Made by a program: the position numbers and the translations under genes. A DNA stretch of 64,000 nt from Armigeres subalbatus (Eukaryota; Arthropoda; Insecta; Diptera; Culicidae), in assembly GCF_024139115.2 (NCBI RefSeq), contig NW_026943176.1, positions 266,859 to 330,858 on the forward strand. The letters run 5' to 3'. The notes below the pieces were generated by a model. It did not search any database. It was not told the origin of the DNA and saw nothing but the letters and a program-made list of their open reading frames with translations. Positions 34,216 to 45,678 of this stretch are shown here, piece by piece. Numbering within the stretch: the stretch's first letter is position 1; every line of letters begins with the position of its first letter.

Positions 34216-34933
34216 CAAATTTCGATCAATCGAGATCATCATGGAGACCACCCGGATAAAAAGAGCAATGGGTGATGTTTTCAACATAACCGCGAGTAGA
34301 CGTAGGACTTGTATAAACGTAGCGTATTTACATTTAACTTCTAACCTTTGGATCTATGGAGTTTGATTATAGTATTGATATTGGAAACAACTTCCATGCT
34401 GTGTAGAATTATTAGCAATTTGTTTATTCAAAACTTCTGGAAATAAAACTAATAATTAAATTCATAATTAGAATTGCTTTGTTTCTAACTATTAAGCCCT
34501 TATTTACTTAAGCAAATGCAGGGCATTTATAGATTTCTTATTGATGATAGTATTAGAAATTTAAAAATACTATTTATAAAATTTTCAAACTTGGGCAAAA
34601 TGTGCTATTTTGGGGAACTATCCCGTTTTCCAAACAAAGAAATACAGCACCAATTCCGTTGCTTCTTTTTGCTAACATTGTGCATCTTTAATTGCTAATG
34701 CCTTCTGCAAATAAATGAAAGTAATTATTTAAATCAAATTTTTATTTTCATCAGCGTAGTTAATTTTTTTTTGCCGGGGAATCAGAACTGTTATAGTATA
34801 ACCATGTTTTAATGTACGTGTCGTTTAGTACCAAGCACAACTTAACATATGGTCAGTCATATGACATGACTCGTACCCATCCCGGGATCATGTGGATTAT
34901 GAAACCAATCACTTTTCGCGGATGAGCAGACCA

Positions 34934-35818
34934 CCCAAGTAACCGTAAGCATTAATTTCAAGCTTTAAATTAGCATTACTGGTGCTTCAAAGCATTGCAG
35001 CAGCACTGCAAATGCTTCGAAGCTTTTACATAGCATCATATCAGCATCGATAATGCTACATGGTCAAATGTTTATAAGCATTGAATAGGCATTACATTAG
35101 CATTATATGCGTATTAATAGCAGTGGTCGATGCTATCAAATATTATGATAGATTGATCACGTGGTCACCGTTTGTATGTAGTGGTTTAAAGATTCTCGCG
35201 GATGGGAGCATCACCACCACAGCTAAGACTATCATGAAATATAAAGACAATAGTTTAAATATGCATTTTGGCAGACAACTATAGCATGTAATTCGTGGCC
35301 GAAACAGCAAAGGAGGATAACTTGGCGATCGCTGTGCTGTGCTTCCAGGTTCGAGACCCATATAAGGACATTCCTACCATCAACTTCCAGGGAAATTTTC
35401 TAAACATTATCTGCTGAATAAACATAATTAAAAAATTAATGACTAAGAAATTACCAAAATTTTGATAAATAACAAACAATATTTTGTTTTGCTTGAATTT
35501 CTCTATTCATATCATTCGATAGAACTTCATTATCGACAGCTGATCAGCTGACCGCAAATGCTCATCGAAAGCACGAAAAATTTCGCCCGAAACAACGGGC
35601 GAAAATGCTTTGACGTTTTCCTCTTAGCCCTATATTGGCATCACTAATGCGGTAATGGAGCTATTATCTATGCATTTTAATAGCACGATAATTCGCCTTT
35701 TCCGGCATTATATTAGCATTATATCTGCACCAAAAGCTGGTAAGCATTTTATGGATAGCATTACGTGCAGCTTTAAAGCTATATTAAAGCAACATTTTAA
35801 TGCGTACGGTTACTTGGG
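34934..35818. mobile_element. foldback element, TIR CCCAAGTAACCGTA-GCATTAA
   Basis: CCCAAGTAACCGTAAGCATT at the left is inverted as AATGCGTACGGTTACTTGGG at the right. The flanks are rich in AGCATTA/TAATGCT motifs on both arms. The central part contains GGTTCGAGACCC (35,350), a box-B-like string, so an old SINE may be inside. No coding sequence. Confidence 0.75.
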
Positions 35819-35829
35819 CAAATCTCTCT

Positions 35830-36513
35830 AATTTTCTTCTTCTCCATCCACTACCACTGCCCTCGCTGCCTCAGCCATCATCGGCCTCTAGTCGTGAACT
35901 CCGAGCGATGCGATGAGCGATTGCATCCATCGCAACCGACACCACTGCATCCAACCTCCTCAAGCACAGAATGACAAAAAAATGCGCCTACTTCTTTCAT
36001 GCATTTTCGCCGACCCACCGGCAGTTCTACCGCTGGTGACTGCATGCTGTCGCTGTGTAGGTAAACAGCGAACGATTGAACAAAACGAAAAATGCGCGAG
36101 CAACAAGCACGTCAGTACGCTCTGCTGTCACAAATTGTATTGACTCGCACACGGCAGGCACTGCTTCTTTTATACACAAAGAAAATCTTCCGGTAGACCC
36201 GAAGGCCCGTGACATACCGCATTCTGATGTCCGTGTTAGGAATGCACGGGATTGGTTACATATGAAATTTTTACTGGCTTTGACAAGAATTGAAATTTTC
36301 AATAACTTATCGTTAATAATCTTAAGTTTCAATGAAATAGGCAAAATGGTGGAGAGTGTCCGAGTCGATTGATATATAAATCTTAAAAATCCATCGAAAG
36401 CTAAAGCCGCTAGTAGCGTTCAAAATCTTCCCTTCCAGCGTAACGCTCTCGATTTCCAAAAATCTAAATGACACCCAATATAGTAAAGAAAGACGTAAGT
36501 CCTACGTCAAAAA
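35830..36513 (-). mobile_element. transposon end related to the 56,773 element
   Basis: On the minus strand it begins TGACGTAGGACTTACGTC, then CTATATTGGGT. This resembles the left end of the element at 56,773 (GACGTAGGACTACGTC...CTATATTGGGG). A TATAAAAG on the minus strand lies at about 36,172. No open frame with a recognised domain. The inner boundary is not defined. Confidence 0.45.
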
Positions 36514-36687
36514 TTACAGTACCTTGTATGGTTAAAACCGAGCCGGATACCCAGATTTTTTCGCTTGGACTGTTACCCAGATTTGAGTTTAGGTACCCGA
36601 ACCCAAATTAGAGTAACCACGGTTTTGCTGATTTTGGGTCAGTTTGGCATAATTCTGGGTAGCTCCAGGTTAGCGTGTATGTCATAT

Positions 36688-36899
36688 ACACTGTTAGATG
36701 ACTTTACCCATTAATGGGTACTGTGTTATTGTTGATATTATTCCCACCGTGAAAAATTCACCCATTTTCTTGAAAAAGTGCCACTACCCATTTTAATGAG
36801 TAGTGGCGCTTTTTGAAGAAAATGGGTGAATTTTTCACGGTGGGAATAATATCAACAATAACACAGTACCCATTAATGGGTAAAGTCATCTAACCGTGT
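36688..36899. mobile_element. perfect-arm hairpin MITE of the TTACCCATTAATGGGTA family
   Basis: The arms of about 105 bp run from ACACTGTTAGATGACTTTAC through CCACCGTGAAAAATTCACCC, and are inverse copies with one or two changes. Each arm itself holds the small palindrome TACCCATTAATGGGTA. Confidence 0.9.
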
Positions 36900-36975
36900 A
36901 GACGATTGCACGAGCACTCCATACACGCCCGTTTCAAATCACTCAGAGACTGAGTGAAATTGTATTGCCGTCTCT

Positions 36976-37083
36976 TTTTTTCCCACGGAAAAGTTACTCA
37001 ATTTTCGTAAAAAGTGGAACTACTCAAAATTTGAGTAGTTCCACTTTTAACGAAAATTGAGTAAGATTTCCGTGAGAAAAAAA
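36976..37083. mobile_element. nested hairpin in the left arm
   Basis: CCCACGGAAAAGTTACTCAA is inverted as TTGAGTAAGATTTCCGTGAG. The inner arms contain GTGGAACTACTCAAA. The right arm of the host element at about 40,250 is the empty site. Confidence 0.8.
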
Positions 37084-37646
37084 CCCGCATAATTAAAAAC
37101 GATTTACAGTACTCTTGTTACTGTTCATCTTCATTAAGGAATACTGTTACTAATTGTATAATAGTAGCTTTACAATGTAACTATACGTTGAAGTAGAGTA
37201 AATACTATACATCATGTTTAATCTACAATACCATATGCAATAATCTCATAATTCATTGTTTATTTATACTACTTTATCTTCCATCCTTTCGATGAAAAAC
37301 GATAATACACTGTGAAAGACTTATAACTGTTAATATCAACAATATTAAATGAAATGCACAGCAATGAAATAATTATGTTTCATCTAAATTTAGCTTTGTT
37401 TCCTTGCTTTTCCGCACATATATTAGAAATAATATTGTCGCGCTTATCTTTTTCTAAAATGCTGCGGCGGTCTTACACTCGCAGGCTCGACTGCGAAGGT
37501 AAACGTCAAGATAGCCGCCGTGTTAAAAGATAGGCAGAATTTTCCCGCTCAAAACAAAACCACGTGCTTTTCGCGAAATGACAGCAGTGTTCGATTGTAT
37601 TAGTGAGAGGCAACCGGAGTCACTGAGTACGTGGAGAGTGTTTATC

Positions 37647-39803
37647 ATGGCAAGTGCATATGGTGGGTGAGATTTTCATTGACTCTGTTGTGTTTAGTGA
37701 CCACTGCGATTACCTGAGAAGTAACCAGCAGGAAGCCGCAGTATTCTATTTTATCTCGAGATGCATAATATCCTCCAATGATACAAACGCGATAAACGTT
37801 ATGATGAGTGGAGTGTTCAGTTTTTTATATCCCGCAGAATCATTTTTCCGTGTTGTTGCCTTTGTTTTTGTTGTGAAAAAAAAACTGGTCGTGCTGAAAA
37901 ACAGGGGTAAGTAATGAAAATTGCATATTGTGTTCAAATACTGTTGCATAATAAAATGTTTCAACAGTTCTCAACAGCTATAGCGGAAGAAAATGGAAGC
38001 AAATACCTTTTGGAGAACCGACCAAGGAACATAGGCGTAACTAGAGTCTCGGTCTAGGGGGGGCCATGGCACCAGCTGGTGGGATGTAATTTTCAAAGGC
38101 GATTTAAAGCACTGTGCGCATGGATTGCAAAAGAAATTGTTTGACTAAGTTTATCGCTCATTCGTCCTAGAACTAACATAAAAAAATCGCGATTAATACA
38201 ATTGATTTCCAATGATGCTGTGATTGCTTCAAAACGCTGAGTCTGTGTCAACTTGTCTTCTCCATGTTACTAAATGTGGATAAGTGTGTAATCTAAGATT
38301 CAAGAATCTTCTTCGAATTATCTGTAAATGAAATGCGATATGAGTATATTTCTGAAAGTTTTAAAGCATTTCCATGATTACTTAATGCATAAAGATCTCG
38401 ATTTTTTTGAAACATGAAATTTTTGAAACCCTTTAGATGTGGAATAAATTCCACGAAATTTTGTCATAATCAATATAAGTATTCATGCAATTCCAAAATG
38501 TATGCTATGTGCTGAAATAGTTAAGTACCGATGAACACAAATTTGGAATCCTAAAGTGTTTTTTATGAGTCATAAATTCCATGAGTCATAAAATTATGAG
38601 TCATAAATCAAATTCCAGAATAACATAGGGTTTTTATAGTTACTGACGTTAGGAAGAGGCTTTATTAATGGTTTTCTGAATAGGTAAGAGATTTCTCTGC
38701 AAAAATCAAAGAGACTTGAGAAGCAACCAAATCGATGTGAATTGTGCTGCAAAAGAAATGTTTTCTGATACGAACTGGTTTCTTAATCTATTTTTTTATC
38801 CTAAAAAACAAATTCTAACTAAAGCAGGCACAAAAGAGTTTTCCGATGATCCTTATGAAATCGCCAAAAAATTAAATGGAACACGATCTTTTGAGGATTA
38901 TAAAAATATTTCTTCAATGCAATCTCTGTTGTGAGTGCGAAGGTTGCCTAAGTTTTGTCCTAATACTTCCAATGGAATGCGTTGTTGATTTTTCTGTCAT
39001 TGTAACAAAGATTCTTAAGTTTTATAATTTTATATCTTTCTGTGCCAGAATTATATAGCGAGCTCCATAGGAATTTGATCAATTGTTTTGCGGCATACCT
39101 TGCGATTAACTCGAAGATTTTCGAAAGAATGGTCGTTCGAAATTTCATTGACCGGATTTGTGTACATGTGCTCATTTTGATGTAGTTGCTTCAGTCTCTT
39201 TTGAAGCGGATGGTAGTTTAATAGAACAGAAATATTTATATCTTAATACAATTATGTTTCTATGTTTCTGCGACCAGGATATTAATCAAACAAATGCATA
39301 CAAATTTATTATTTTAAGCTAGCAACTGAATTAGAAGCGGCATTGATTTTAGCTTAAAAATCGAGAAAATGTTCCCGGGGGTCCAACTTAAATAATTCGA
39401 TGCTTTGCTGAACAAATGGTCATAGATGTGATAACGCAACCAAAAATATGTTTATAGAATTCATAATCAAAATTAAGAAAGTTGGAATTACTTTTCAAAA
39501 TTTTCTGGGGGGGGGGGGCACAAGTAGGTCTGGAGGGGGCCAGCCCCCCCCCGGCCCCCCCTTATTTACGCCAATGCAAAGGAACCGACTCAATTTTTCT
39601 TGGACATGATTTGGTAAGTATTTTTACATATATTAGATATACTCTTCATATTTAATATCCAGTGGTTGCTCTTTTGTATATTCTGCAGGTCAGTATCGTA
39701 TTCTCCTTCGATGCGGCTTTCCGGACCCGGATGCTCGAGAAAAATCATAAACGATGCAGAACTCGCTGATATAAATGTTAAATTATACGTAAAATTAACA
39801 TAA
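37647..39803 (+). CDS. candidate spliced small gene, split by a transposon
   Basis: I do not recognise a family. Possible first exons end in a GT donor at 37,663 (after ATGGCAAGTGCATATG) or at 37,907 (frame open from ATG 37,660). Both leave phase 1, which the acceptor at 37,966-37,967 continues in frame. Exon B starts at 37,968 and is interrupted at 38,031 by a 1.5-kb insertion. Read across that insertion, it continues as EPTQFFLDMI to a GTAAGT donor at 39,614. A 75-bp intron ends TTCTGCAG at 39,688, and the last exon reads SVSYSPSMRLSGPG and on to TAA at 39,801-39,803. The evidence is phase agreement and good splice sites only. It could be a captured fragment of a host gene. Confidence 0.35.
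38031..39577. mobile_element. hAT-like element, TIR (A)GGCGTAA, G/C-homopolymer inner ends
   Basis: It starts ATAGGCGTAACTAGAG...GGGGGGGCC and ends GGCCCCCCCTTATTTACGCC AATG. Flanks CCAAGGAAC and CAAAGGAAC form an 8- to 9-bp imperfect duplication. The interior is AT-rich with no transposase domain I recognise. TIRs of the GGCGTA type followed by G runs are common in hAT-type elements. Another such end is at 51,405. Confidence 0.7.
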
Positions 39804-40619
39804 TTTTTCACGGAAAACATGAATTTAATGTGGAAATATACAATGTGAGTGTAAAATACAAGTGTTTTCATTTAATATGTGGAGTAATTTACGAATGTTT
39901 CCTTCTGATGAAAGATATGGGATACGGTGCGTCATTTTTTCATATATCATTCTATGGTTAACAAATAACAACCCCTACTGTTCTTGTTTGAAACACGGAT
40001 TATAAATGGACCATACCACATGATGTATCACGAAAATAATGTACTGAAAAATATCCTTTTTATACAGTAATTATACTTAACCGCCTATTACTCATATGGT
40101 CGATTTACCAATAACAACAAACCATACGGTAAATACCATTTATGGAGAGGTTGGTGTATCTTAAATATGTACAATAAACAGAATAGTAGAGTCAAAGTTT
40201 GTTATAATCATGAATTATTTGAGAAATAATCCACTTACGGTTCATGATTATGCGGGAAGAGACGGCAATACAATTTCACTCAGTCTCTGAGTGATTTGAA
40301 ACGGGCGTGTACACGGTGAAACTCGAAAACTCATTAATGAGTAAAAAAGTACTCATTTCAAGTTTTAGTATGAAGACGTCAAAAAATGGGGGAATTTTGA
40401 CAACTTAGAATGAGTGAAAAAATACTCATTTCAAGAATGGAGTTTTCGTTGTTAAATGGGTATTTACACTGTAAACTCGACAATACCCATTAAAGAGTTG
40501 AAAAGACCCATTTTTTCTTGATATATGGAGCTGTCAAAATAAAGGGTACTTTGTACTTTCAAATTTTTGATAATGTGTATTTTTACCTCATTTGGAAGTT
40601 ACAATATTTTATCCATTAA

Positions 40620-41175
40620 TGGGTGAAAATTTACTTGAGGATTTTTGTGACAACCAGTCGAGTGGAAAACCGGACAAGCTGAACGAGCTGACGAGATTTC
40701 GTGTGAATTAAATGTAAGTTTTATTTTTATTTGTTGCGTTATTAAATCAATTAATTTATTTGGTATTGCAGCTAACGGCGTTTCAATTTTTTTCGCTGAA
40801 TGATAGAATCCATCACCGGACAGGATGGGATTCCGCCTCTACAAATGATGAGGCCGCACAGGTTCGGTTTCGCGATGATGAAGTCCAAATCTACCGCACA
40901 CCTATGAACCGCTGGATCCGGTGATGAAAAAGAAGCCTGTTTGGTGGGATTTTTGCTTCCCGGAAAGTATGTGATTGGAAATGGTGAACGTGCTACACCG
41001 GCCAACAAACAGTATCGCGTCAGGACGAATATCCGCCTCTATTGGATCTACAGACAGAAAAGGAACTGCCGCATGTATATTCTAATGCCATTTAGACTTT
41101 TAATAAACGTTACGATTATATTCCTCATAAATAATTTCTTTTATTATGCGATTGATGGTTTGAATATTAATTTCT
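40620..41175 (+). other. intron-containing ORF cassette 1 between palindromes
   Basis: A 58-bp GT-AG intron (40,714-40,771; AAT/GTAAGTTTT...TATTGCAG/CTAAC) joins EWKTGQAERADEISCELN to LTAFQFFSLND...DSASTNDEAAQVRF in one frame, to a TGA at about 40,922. A further frame, GSGDEKEACLVGFLLPGKYV, follows one base out of register. An AATAAA lies at about 41,103. There is no in-frame ATG upstream of the first exon, so this may be an internal gene fragment. The minus strand also has a 78-codon frame, so the coding strand is uncertain. Confidence 0.35.
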
Positions 41176-41399
41176 GAATTCTGCTGTTTCTGAAAACAAT
41201 AAGGGGTAAATTTTACACATTATCCAAGAAAGCTGTTGTTCAATAGTGGGTAAAAATCACGCGTTAATTTGACGTACAGACGGTTTACTCATTAATGAGT
41301 AAACGACGTTTACTCTTTTAATGAGTTGAACTATTTAACTTCATAATGGGCACTTTTTTACCCATTAAAGAGTACTTTGGTGGCACAGTGTAGAACACT

Positions 41400-41825
41400 A
41401 AAATGGGTGAAAAAATACTTGCAGTTTTCTTACAAACTTGATGCCGCGGAACATTTTTTTCAAATATGTAATAAACGGAAAACCTCGCGGAAAACTAATC
41501 ACGGAAAACAGTTTATAAAGGGAGAAACAGGTAAGTGAAAATTTGGGATAGTTCAATATTCCTACTTTTAAACCCTACCCTTGGTACAACCCAATATTCC
41601 TAAAAAAATGTACTCTTTCCAGGATCAGACCAGCTGCAGCAACATCTAGAAAGTTCCAGAGCACGCCAAGAATCATGTATCGACTTATTATCTATACGGA
41701 TCCGCATCCTGATCGGTACGCCAACGTCCACGAAGTACGTCAAACGAAGACGACCCGTTCCGATCATATTGTTTTCCCATATATTTATGTAATTAGATTA
41801 AACTTTTTTTTTATGAAAAATGTAT
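41400..41825 (+). other. intron-containing ORF cassette 2 between palindromes
   Basis: A frame open from before 41,410 (YKLDAAEHFFQICNKRKTSR) crosses a 92-bp intron (41,531-41,622; AACAG/GTAAGTG...TTTCCAG/GATC). It continues as GSDQLQQHLESSRARQES and TSTKYVKRRRPVPI to a TAA just after 41,790. The predicted peptide is basic and unrecognised. The splice sites are good and the phase agrees. Confidence 0.35.
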
Positions 41826-42350
41826 GACTTAGCAAGTCTAAACCTATCAGTGGAACAATACCAAATAAATGTACGATTCAATTTAAGTTACTCGTGGAAA
41901 TTAATTATATCATTGCAATGGAAAAGAATATTTTAAGCCGCACGATTTTGTTTTTAAAAGTGGGGGTTTTTTACCCATTTTTGGACATTATTTCATTCTC
42001 AAAAACGGGTAAATATTCCACATTTTTTGACGTATATGGTGTTTACTCATTAATGAGTAAAAGCAAATTTACTCTTTAAATGAGGAGATCCATTTATTCC
42101 TCGAAATGAGTGAAATTTTACCCATTAATGAGTTTCTGAGGTTCTCTGTGTATAAAAAAAAATGAAAACATTGCCCTCATGAAACTTCACTTGCCATTTG
42201 AACACGGGTAAAAAAAATTGTCGATGACGTCATGATGCAATGGTCCATTTGAATAGACCCTAATTTGTGGACTGACCTCTGTGGTGGTTTTATTTTAAGC
42301 GTGCATTTGGGATATTTTTTTTTTCAATTTACATGCTCACTGGGCACCAT

Positions 42351-42724
42351 ATAGGGCACTGCACTGACTGCTTTGTCTCTTTCTTGCTGCATAGAAATTA
42401 GAAAACAACAAGGCCAGTAAACGTCAAAATTTATGAGGAACGAAAGAGAAAGAGATGTTTCCGTGCAGTGCCCTATAGGGTACTGCACGGACTGCTTTGT
42501 CTCTTTCTCGCTGCAAAGAAATTAGAAAACAACAAGGCCAGTAAACGTCAAAATTTATGAGGAACGAAAGAGAAAGAGATGTTTCCGTGCAGTGCCCTAT
42601 AGGGCACTGCACGGACTGCTTTGTCTCTTTCTCGCTGCAAAGAAATTAGAAAACAACAAGGCCAGTAAACGTCAAAATTTATGGAGAACGAAAGAGAAAA
42701 AGATATTTCCGTGCAGTGCCCTAT
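42351..42724. mobile_element. three tandem 126-bp MITEs sharing TA
   Basis: The unit starts TAGGGCACTGCACGGACTGC and ends TCCGTGCAGTGCCCTA, so each is a MITE with terminal inverted repeats of about 15 bp. Units lie at 42,351-42,476, 42,475-42,600 and 42,599-42,724, and neighbours overlap by the TA that would be the target. A TA target suggests a Tc1/mariner-type source. Unit 1 differs most from the others. Confidence 0.88.
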
Positions 42725-43108
42725 TCTGTCAGAAATTTCCTCCTTTATACAGCGCCAACTTTTTGAAAGGGCGAAACTGCTTTTATAAACATGGGTTAAT
42801 TTAAGCACACCCACGCAATCCAACACCACGGATGGAAACAGTGAATTCTCTTCTTTCATTAAATGGCACTGGATTCCGTGAGTGGGCGCAAATTAGCTTA
42901 CCAGCGACGCGAGAAACTCTTGTTTACAAAAACAGTTTTGCTCTTTTGAAATGTTGGGGCCGCTTTCTCTGATGTTTTTAAATTAATTTACCACCCATCC
43001 GTCAGTGTTTCACTCCACGAGTTGTGTACGGTTTGATGAACAAATTCTAATCAATATTAGTAGTTTTTCTGCATTTTGTCGCATAATTTATCGTCAAATC
43101 ATAGAAAA
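42725..43108. other. upstream region of TRMT112
   Basis: No repeat or second gene is evident. The 5' UTR and promoter of TRMT112 must lie in the right part, but no clear TATA or initiator stands out. Confidence 0.4.
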
Positions 43109-43741
43109 ATGAAGCTATTGACTTACAATTTCCTAACATCTAAGTGCATTCGCGGCGTGAAAGTTGGTTACCCTTTAAAATTGAACGTAAGTAACGAACT
43201 GGAACTGATTCGGAAGCAGCGTGCTGTTTGTTTTGAAAACATTATTGAATATTATTCCTCTAACACTATTTTTTCCGCAGATCGCTGAGAAAAAAATTGT
43301 TTCGTCGGATTTCAACTCGGAGTTCATCTCGCGGATGATCCCACGCTTGGATTGGGAAGCGATAAAATTGGCCGCTACTCACGTAAGTAACTTGCCATTA
43401 CCCGCCAAGCTTCGTTGTCCACTCATAAGGGGAGACTGAGGAAATACGTCACCTTCGATTATACAAACAAATACAAATGAGGTTTTGGTTTTTGAAAGCG
43501 GATAATTTATGAAGAATCGAAAATGTCTAAGTTTGCTTCCCATTTACAACAGGTGGGTGCCGACCTGCCGGCCACCATTCCGGAGGATATTTCTTCGGAC
43601 ACCGAAACCCTACAGAAGCTGCACCACGTCCTGATGGAGGTAGACGTGGTCGAGGGTACATTGGAGTGTCCGGAAACGGGACGGATTTTCCCCATAACGG
43701 ACGGCATTCCCAACATGTTACTAAACGAGGACGAGGTCTAG
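43109..43741 (+). CDS. TRMT112: multifunctional methyltransferase subunit TRM112-like
   Basis: This small zinc-binding protein activates and stabilises several methyltransferases (tRNA, rRNA and eRF1/HemK2-type) in cytoplasm and nucleus. Exons are 43,109-43,186, 43,281-43,382 and 43,553-43,741, with phase 0 at both junctions and GT-AG introns of 94 and 170 bp. The product is 122 residues, against 125 in human. Family hallmarks are the start [23 protein letters not shown] in exon 2, [21 protein letters not shown] in exon 3, and the C-terminal [10 protein letters not shown]. Of the Cys residues, the conserved exon-3 Cys is present (LECPETG). The N-terminal half has SKCIRG and lacks the second classical Cys, as in other metazoan forms. 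AATAAA at 43,749-43,754, eight bases after the stop, is the likely poly(A) signal. The start is the first ATG and matches the family N-terminus exactly. Confidence 0.95.
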
Positions 43742-43759
43742 GCTTTTGAATAAAGAAAT

Positions 43760-45539
43760 AAGCGTAAGTTTATGATTGATTTTGGGTTTGAAATTGAATG
43801 ACTTTTATTGAATCTTCTATTTAGAGTACATTATCGGTTCAATTACAGTACATATACGACTCTCTCTATTCCATTGTACAAATCGGTAACCATTAGTGAA
43901 ATACCTTATTGTTTTATCAAGTGCCTCTTCCTGCTAAGTATCTTCGGTTATCATATATTATAGGCTTCGGTTATAATTTGACTATTATGAGATTCTAGCT
44001 CGTTAAGACGGTGGACGCAATGGTGTAATTTTCTCCCGGTTCGATTGGTTTCTTCCAATGGGGACGTTGAACAATGATTATTTTCAGAGTTGCAGGCGCA
44101 TACGAGGGAGATTACATTTTTTTTTCACTTTTGGGACGATTTAGGTACATTTCGATCTTTCATATTTAGAATTGAAACGATTTCTGACATCTTGCTCGAC
44201 GTTTGCCGAATTGTAGGGCGATTCGTTTCATGCGGTTATTATCACATTTAATTCAACATTTTTTATCATGTAGTTCGATTGTTTTGGAATACTTTGAATA
44301 GCATTTGCTTAAATACGATGATTACGCTTGGTATATGGAATACCTACAGAAATCGCGCATTTTGTCCTAACAGATAATTGGTATGCAATTTGCGGCTAGA
44401 TATTTGAATAGACTCTAATCATTGTCTAGATTAAATTGGTGAATTAAATCTATTGAAATAATCTGCTACACAATTTCGATTTTTATCTTTGGAGGAAGGC
44501 ATGTTTTTTTGTGTTTTTGAATAGTTGGACCTTGAGCAAAGCACTGCTAAATAGTTCTTTGAAGCTTGTTCATTGGAAGTGGTTGTTCATTGACAACTAT
44601 TAGATTGCTGATCGTGTTTCATTGATCTTTGTTGTTGTTATGTTTCAACAGTGGGTGATTATTACGGAATGCTTCAAATTTTCCAAACAAATAATTATGA
44701 TGATATGGAAATGCTTATATCATCTTCCAAACTTAGACGTACATGTTCATGATAGAATTATGAATAAATATGACTAAAATGTGTTTTTTTCTGTATTTTT
44801 CAGATTTTTGAGGAGCGTTTAGAACGTATAATTTAATGCATTTTGGTAGTTCAGAGTAATTTCTGTAAAAAAAACACTATGCGTTTATTAAACTCCTAAA
44901 TATCCACTCGATGTATTTCATTTGTACATAATTTAATAATAATTTACATTACCTAAATATTCTTTACAATGTAATTCAATTATTGTAATATGTGAAATCC
45001 CTCACTATTTCATAACGTTGGATATTTTTCAGCGCATGATGTGTCTGTTTCCCAACTTGAATCCTCAAACGACGTCTTTGAGCACTTATACAACTCATTT
45101 GTTAAAATTTGATTCATTTGTTTGAGAAACTGCATAATCCATTTTACACAATTTCGAGAAAACAACAAAAAACTGTTGAACAAATTGGCACCGAATCTTT
45201 TGATTTCTTCGATGCAGATCAATAGTTTTTGGCAAAACTCAATACCTTGGGGCACTTCCATACTGCAAAAACTATATATAAACAATACTCCACAATTGCT
45301 CTTCAAAGTGCGTGGACTTATGTAGATTTTCAAACAAACGATAAAAAATTTCATGCATTCCAGAACAATTTTTTTTCGTATTTTTTGCCAGAATACGTAT
45401 TTTTGGACGAGGATTCAAAATATATAAAAATCTCATTTTGGACAAAAAAATTACATATGCAGTTTCTCAAACAAACGGTTCAATTAGCCTCAATTAGAAA
45501 TAATTTTCAAAATACTATGCAAACAAATATGTATTACTT
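43760..45539. other. AT-rich intergenic sequence; one inverted motif
   Basis: No gene recognised. TTTGTTTGAGAAACTGCATA (about 45,119) recurs inverted near 45,458 (TATGCAGTTTCTCAAACAAA), so a 350-bp foldback may be present. It spans the only long open frame here (minus strand, 45,010-45,354), which therefore deserves no gene call. Confidence 0.45.
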
Positions 45540-45678
45540 TTGAGAGACGAGTCGGAACTTCGAATGAAGTCAGGATTTTTAACGGAATACAATTTTATTA
45601 AGCGTAACAGTACGGTGTTAAATGTAGGAATGATCGTCAAAATTATTTTTTCTAACAAGCTACTTGTGTTGCTATGTA
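45540..45678 (-). repeat. copia 3' LTR
   Basis: TTGAGAGACGAGTCGGAACT through TTGTGTTGCTATGTA matches 50,320-50,740 once the insertion there is removed. A TATGGGAG purine tract (minus strand) lies just inside it. The ends are not the usual TG...CA, so the boundaries are estimates. Confidence 0.75.

Larger units (their letters stand above)
36922..40311. mobile_element. 3.4-kb element bounded by 53-bp perfect inverted repeats
   Basis: TACACGCCCGTTTCAAATCA through TTGCCGTCTC (36,922-36,974) is perfectly inverted at 40,258-40,311. The right arm continues CTTCCCGCATAAT. The left arm continues the same way only after a nested hairpin (36,976-37,083). Inside lie a spliced ORF candidate and a 1.5-kb hAT-like insertion. 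No transposase was seen, so it is non-autonomous. AT-rich sequence at 37,090-37,640 and 39,810-40,250 shows nothing else. Confidence 0.7.
40313..42150. repeat. cluster of TTACCCATTAATGGGTAA / ACTCATTAATGAGT palindromes
   Basis: At least six copies of the palindromes ACTCATTAATGAGT, ACCCATTAA-GGG and their variants occur at 40,330-40,460, 40,465-40,640, 41,278-41,390 and 41,960-42,135. They separate two intron-containing ORF cassettes (40,620-41,175 and 41,400-41,825). ATGGGTGAAAA-TACTTG opens both cassettes. Confidence 0.65.

Noticed and set aside
42351..42724. CRISPR-like array (regular repeats)
   Set aside because: The units are contiguous MITEs with terminal inverted repeats and no variable spacers, in a eukaryotic genome.
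45010..45354. 114-codon minus-strand frame
   Set aside because: It lies within a likely foldback (inverse motifs at 45,119 and 45,458) and resembles no family.
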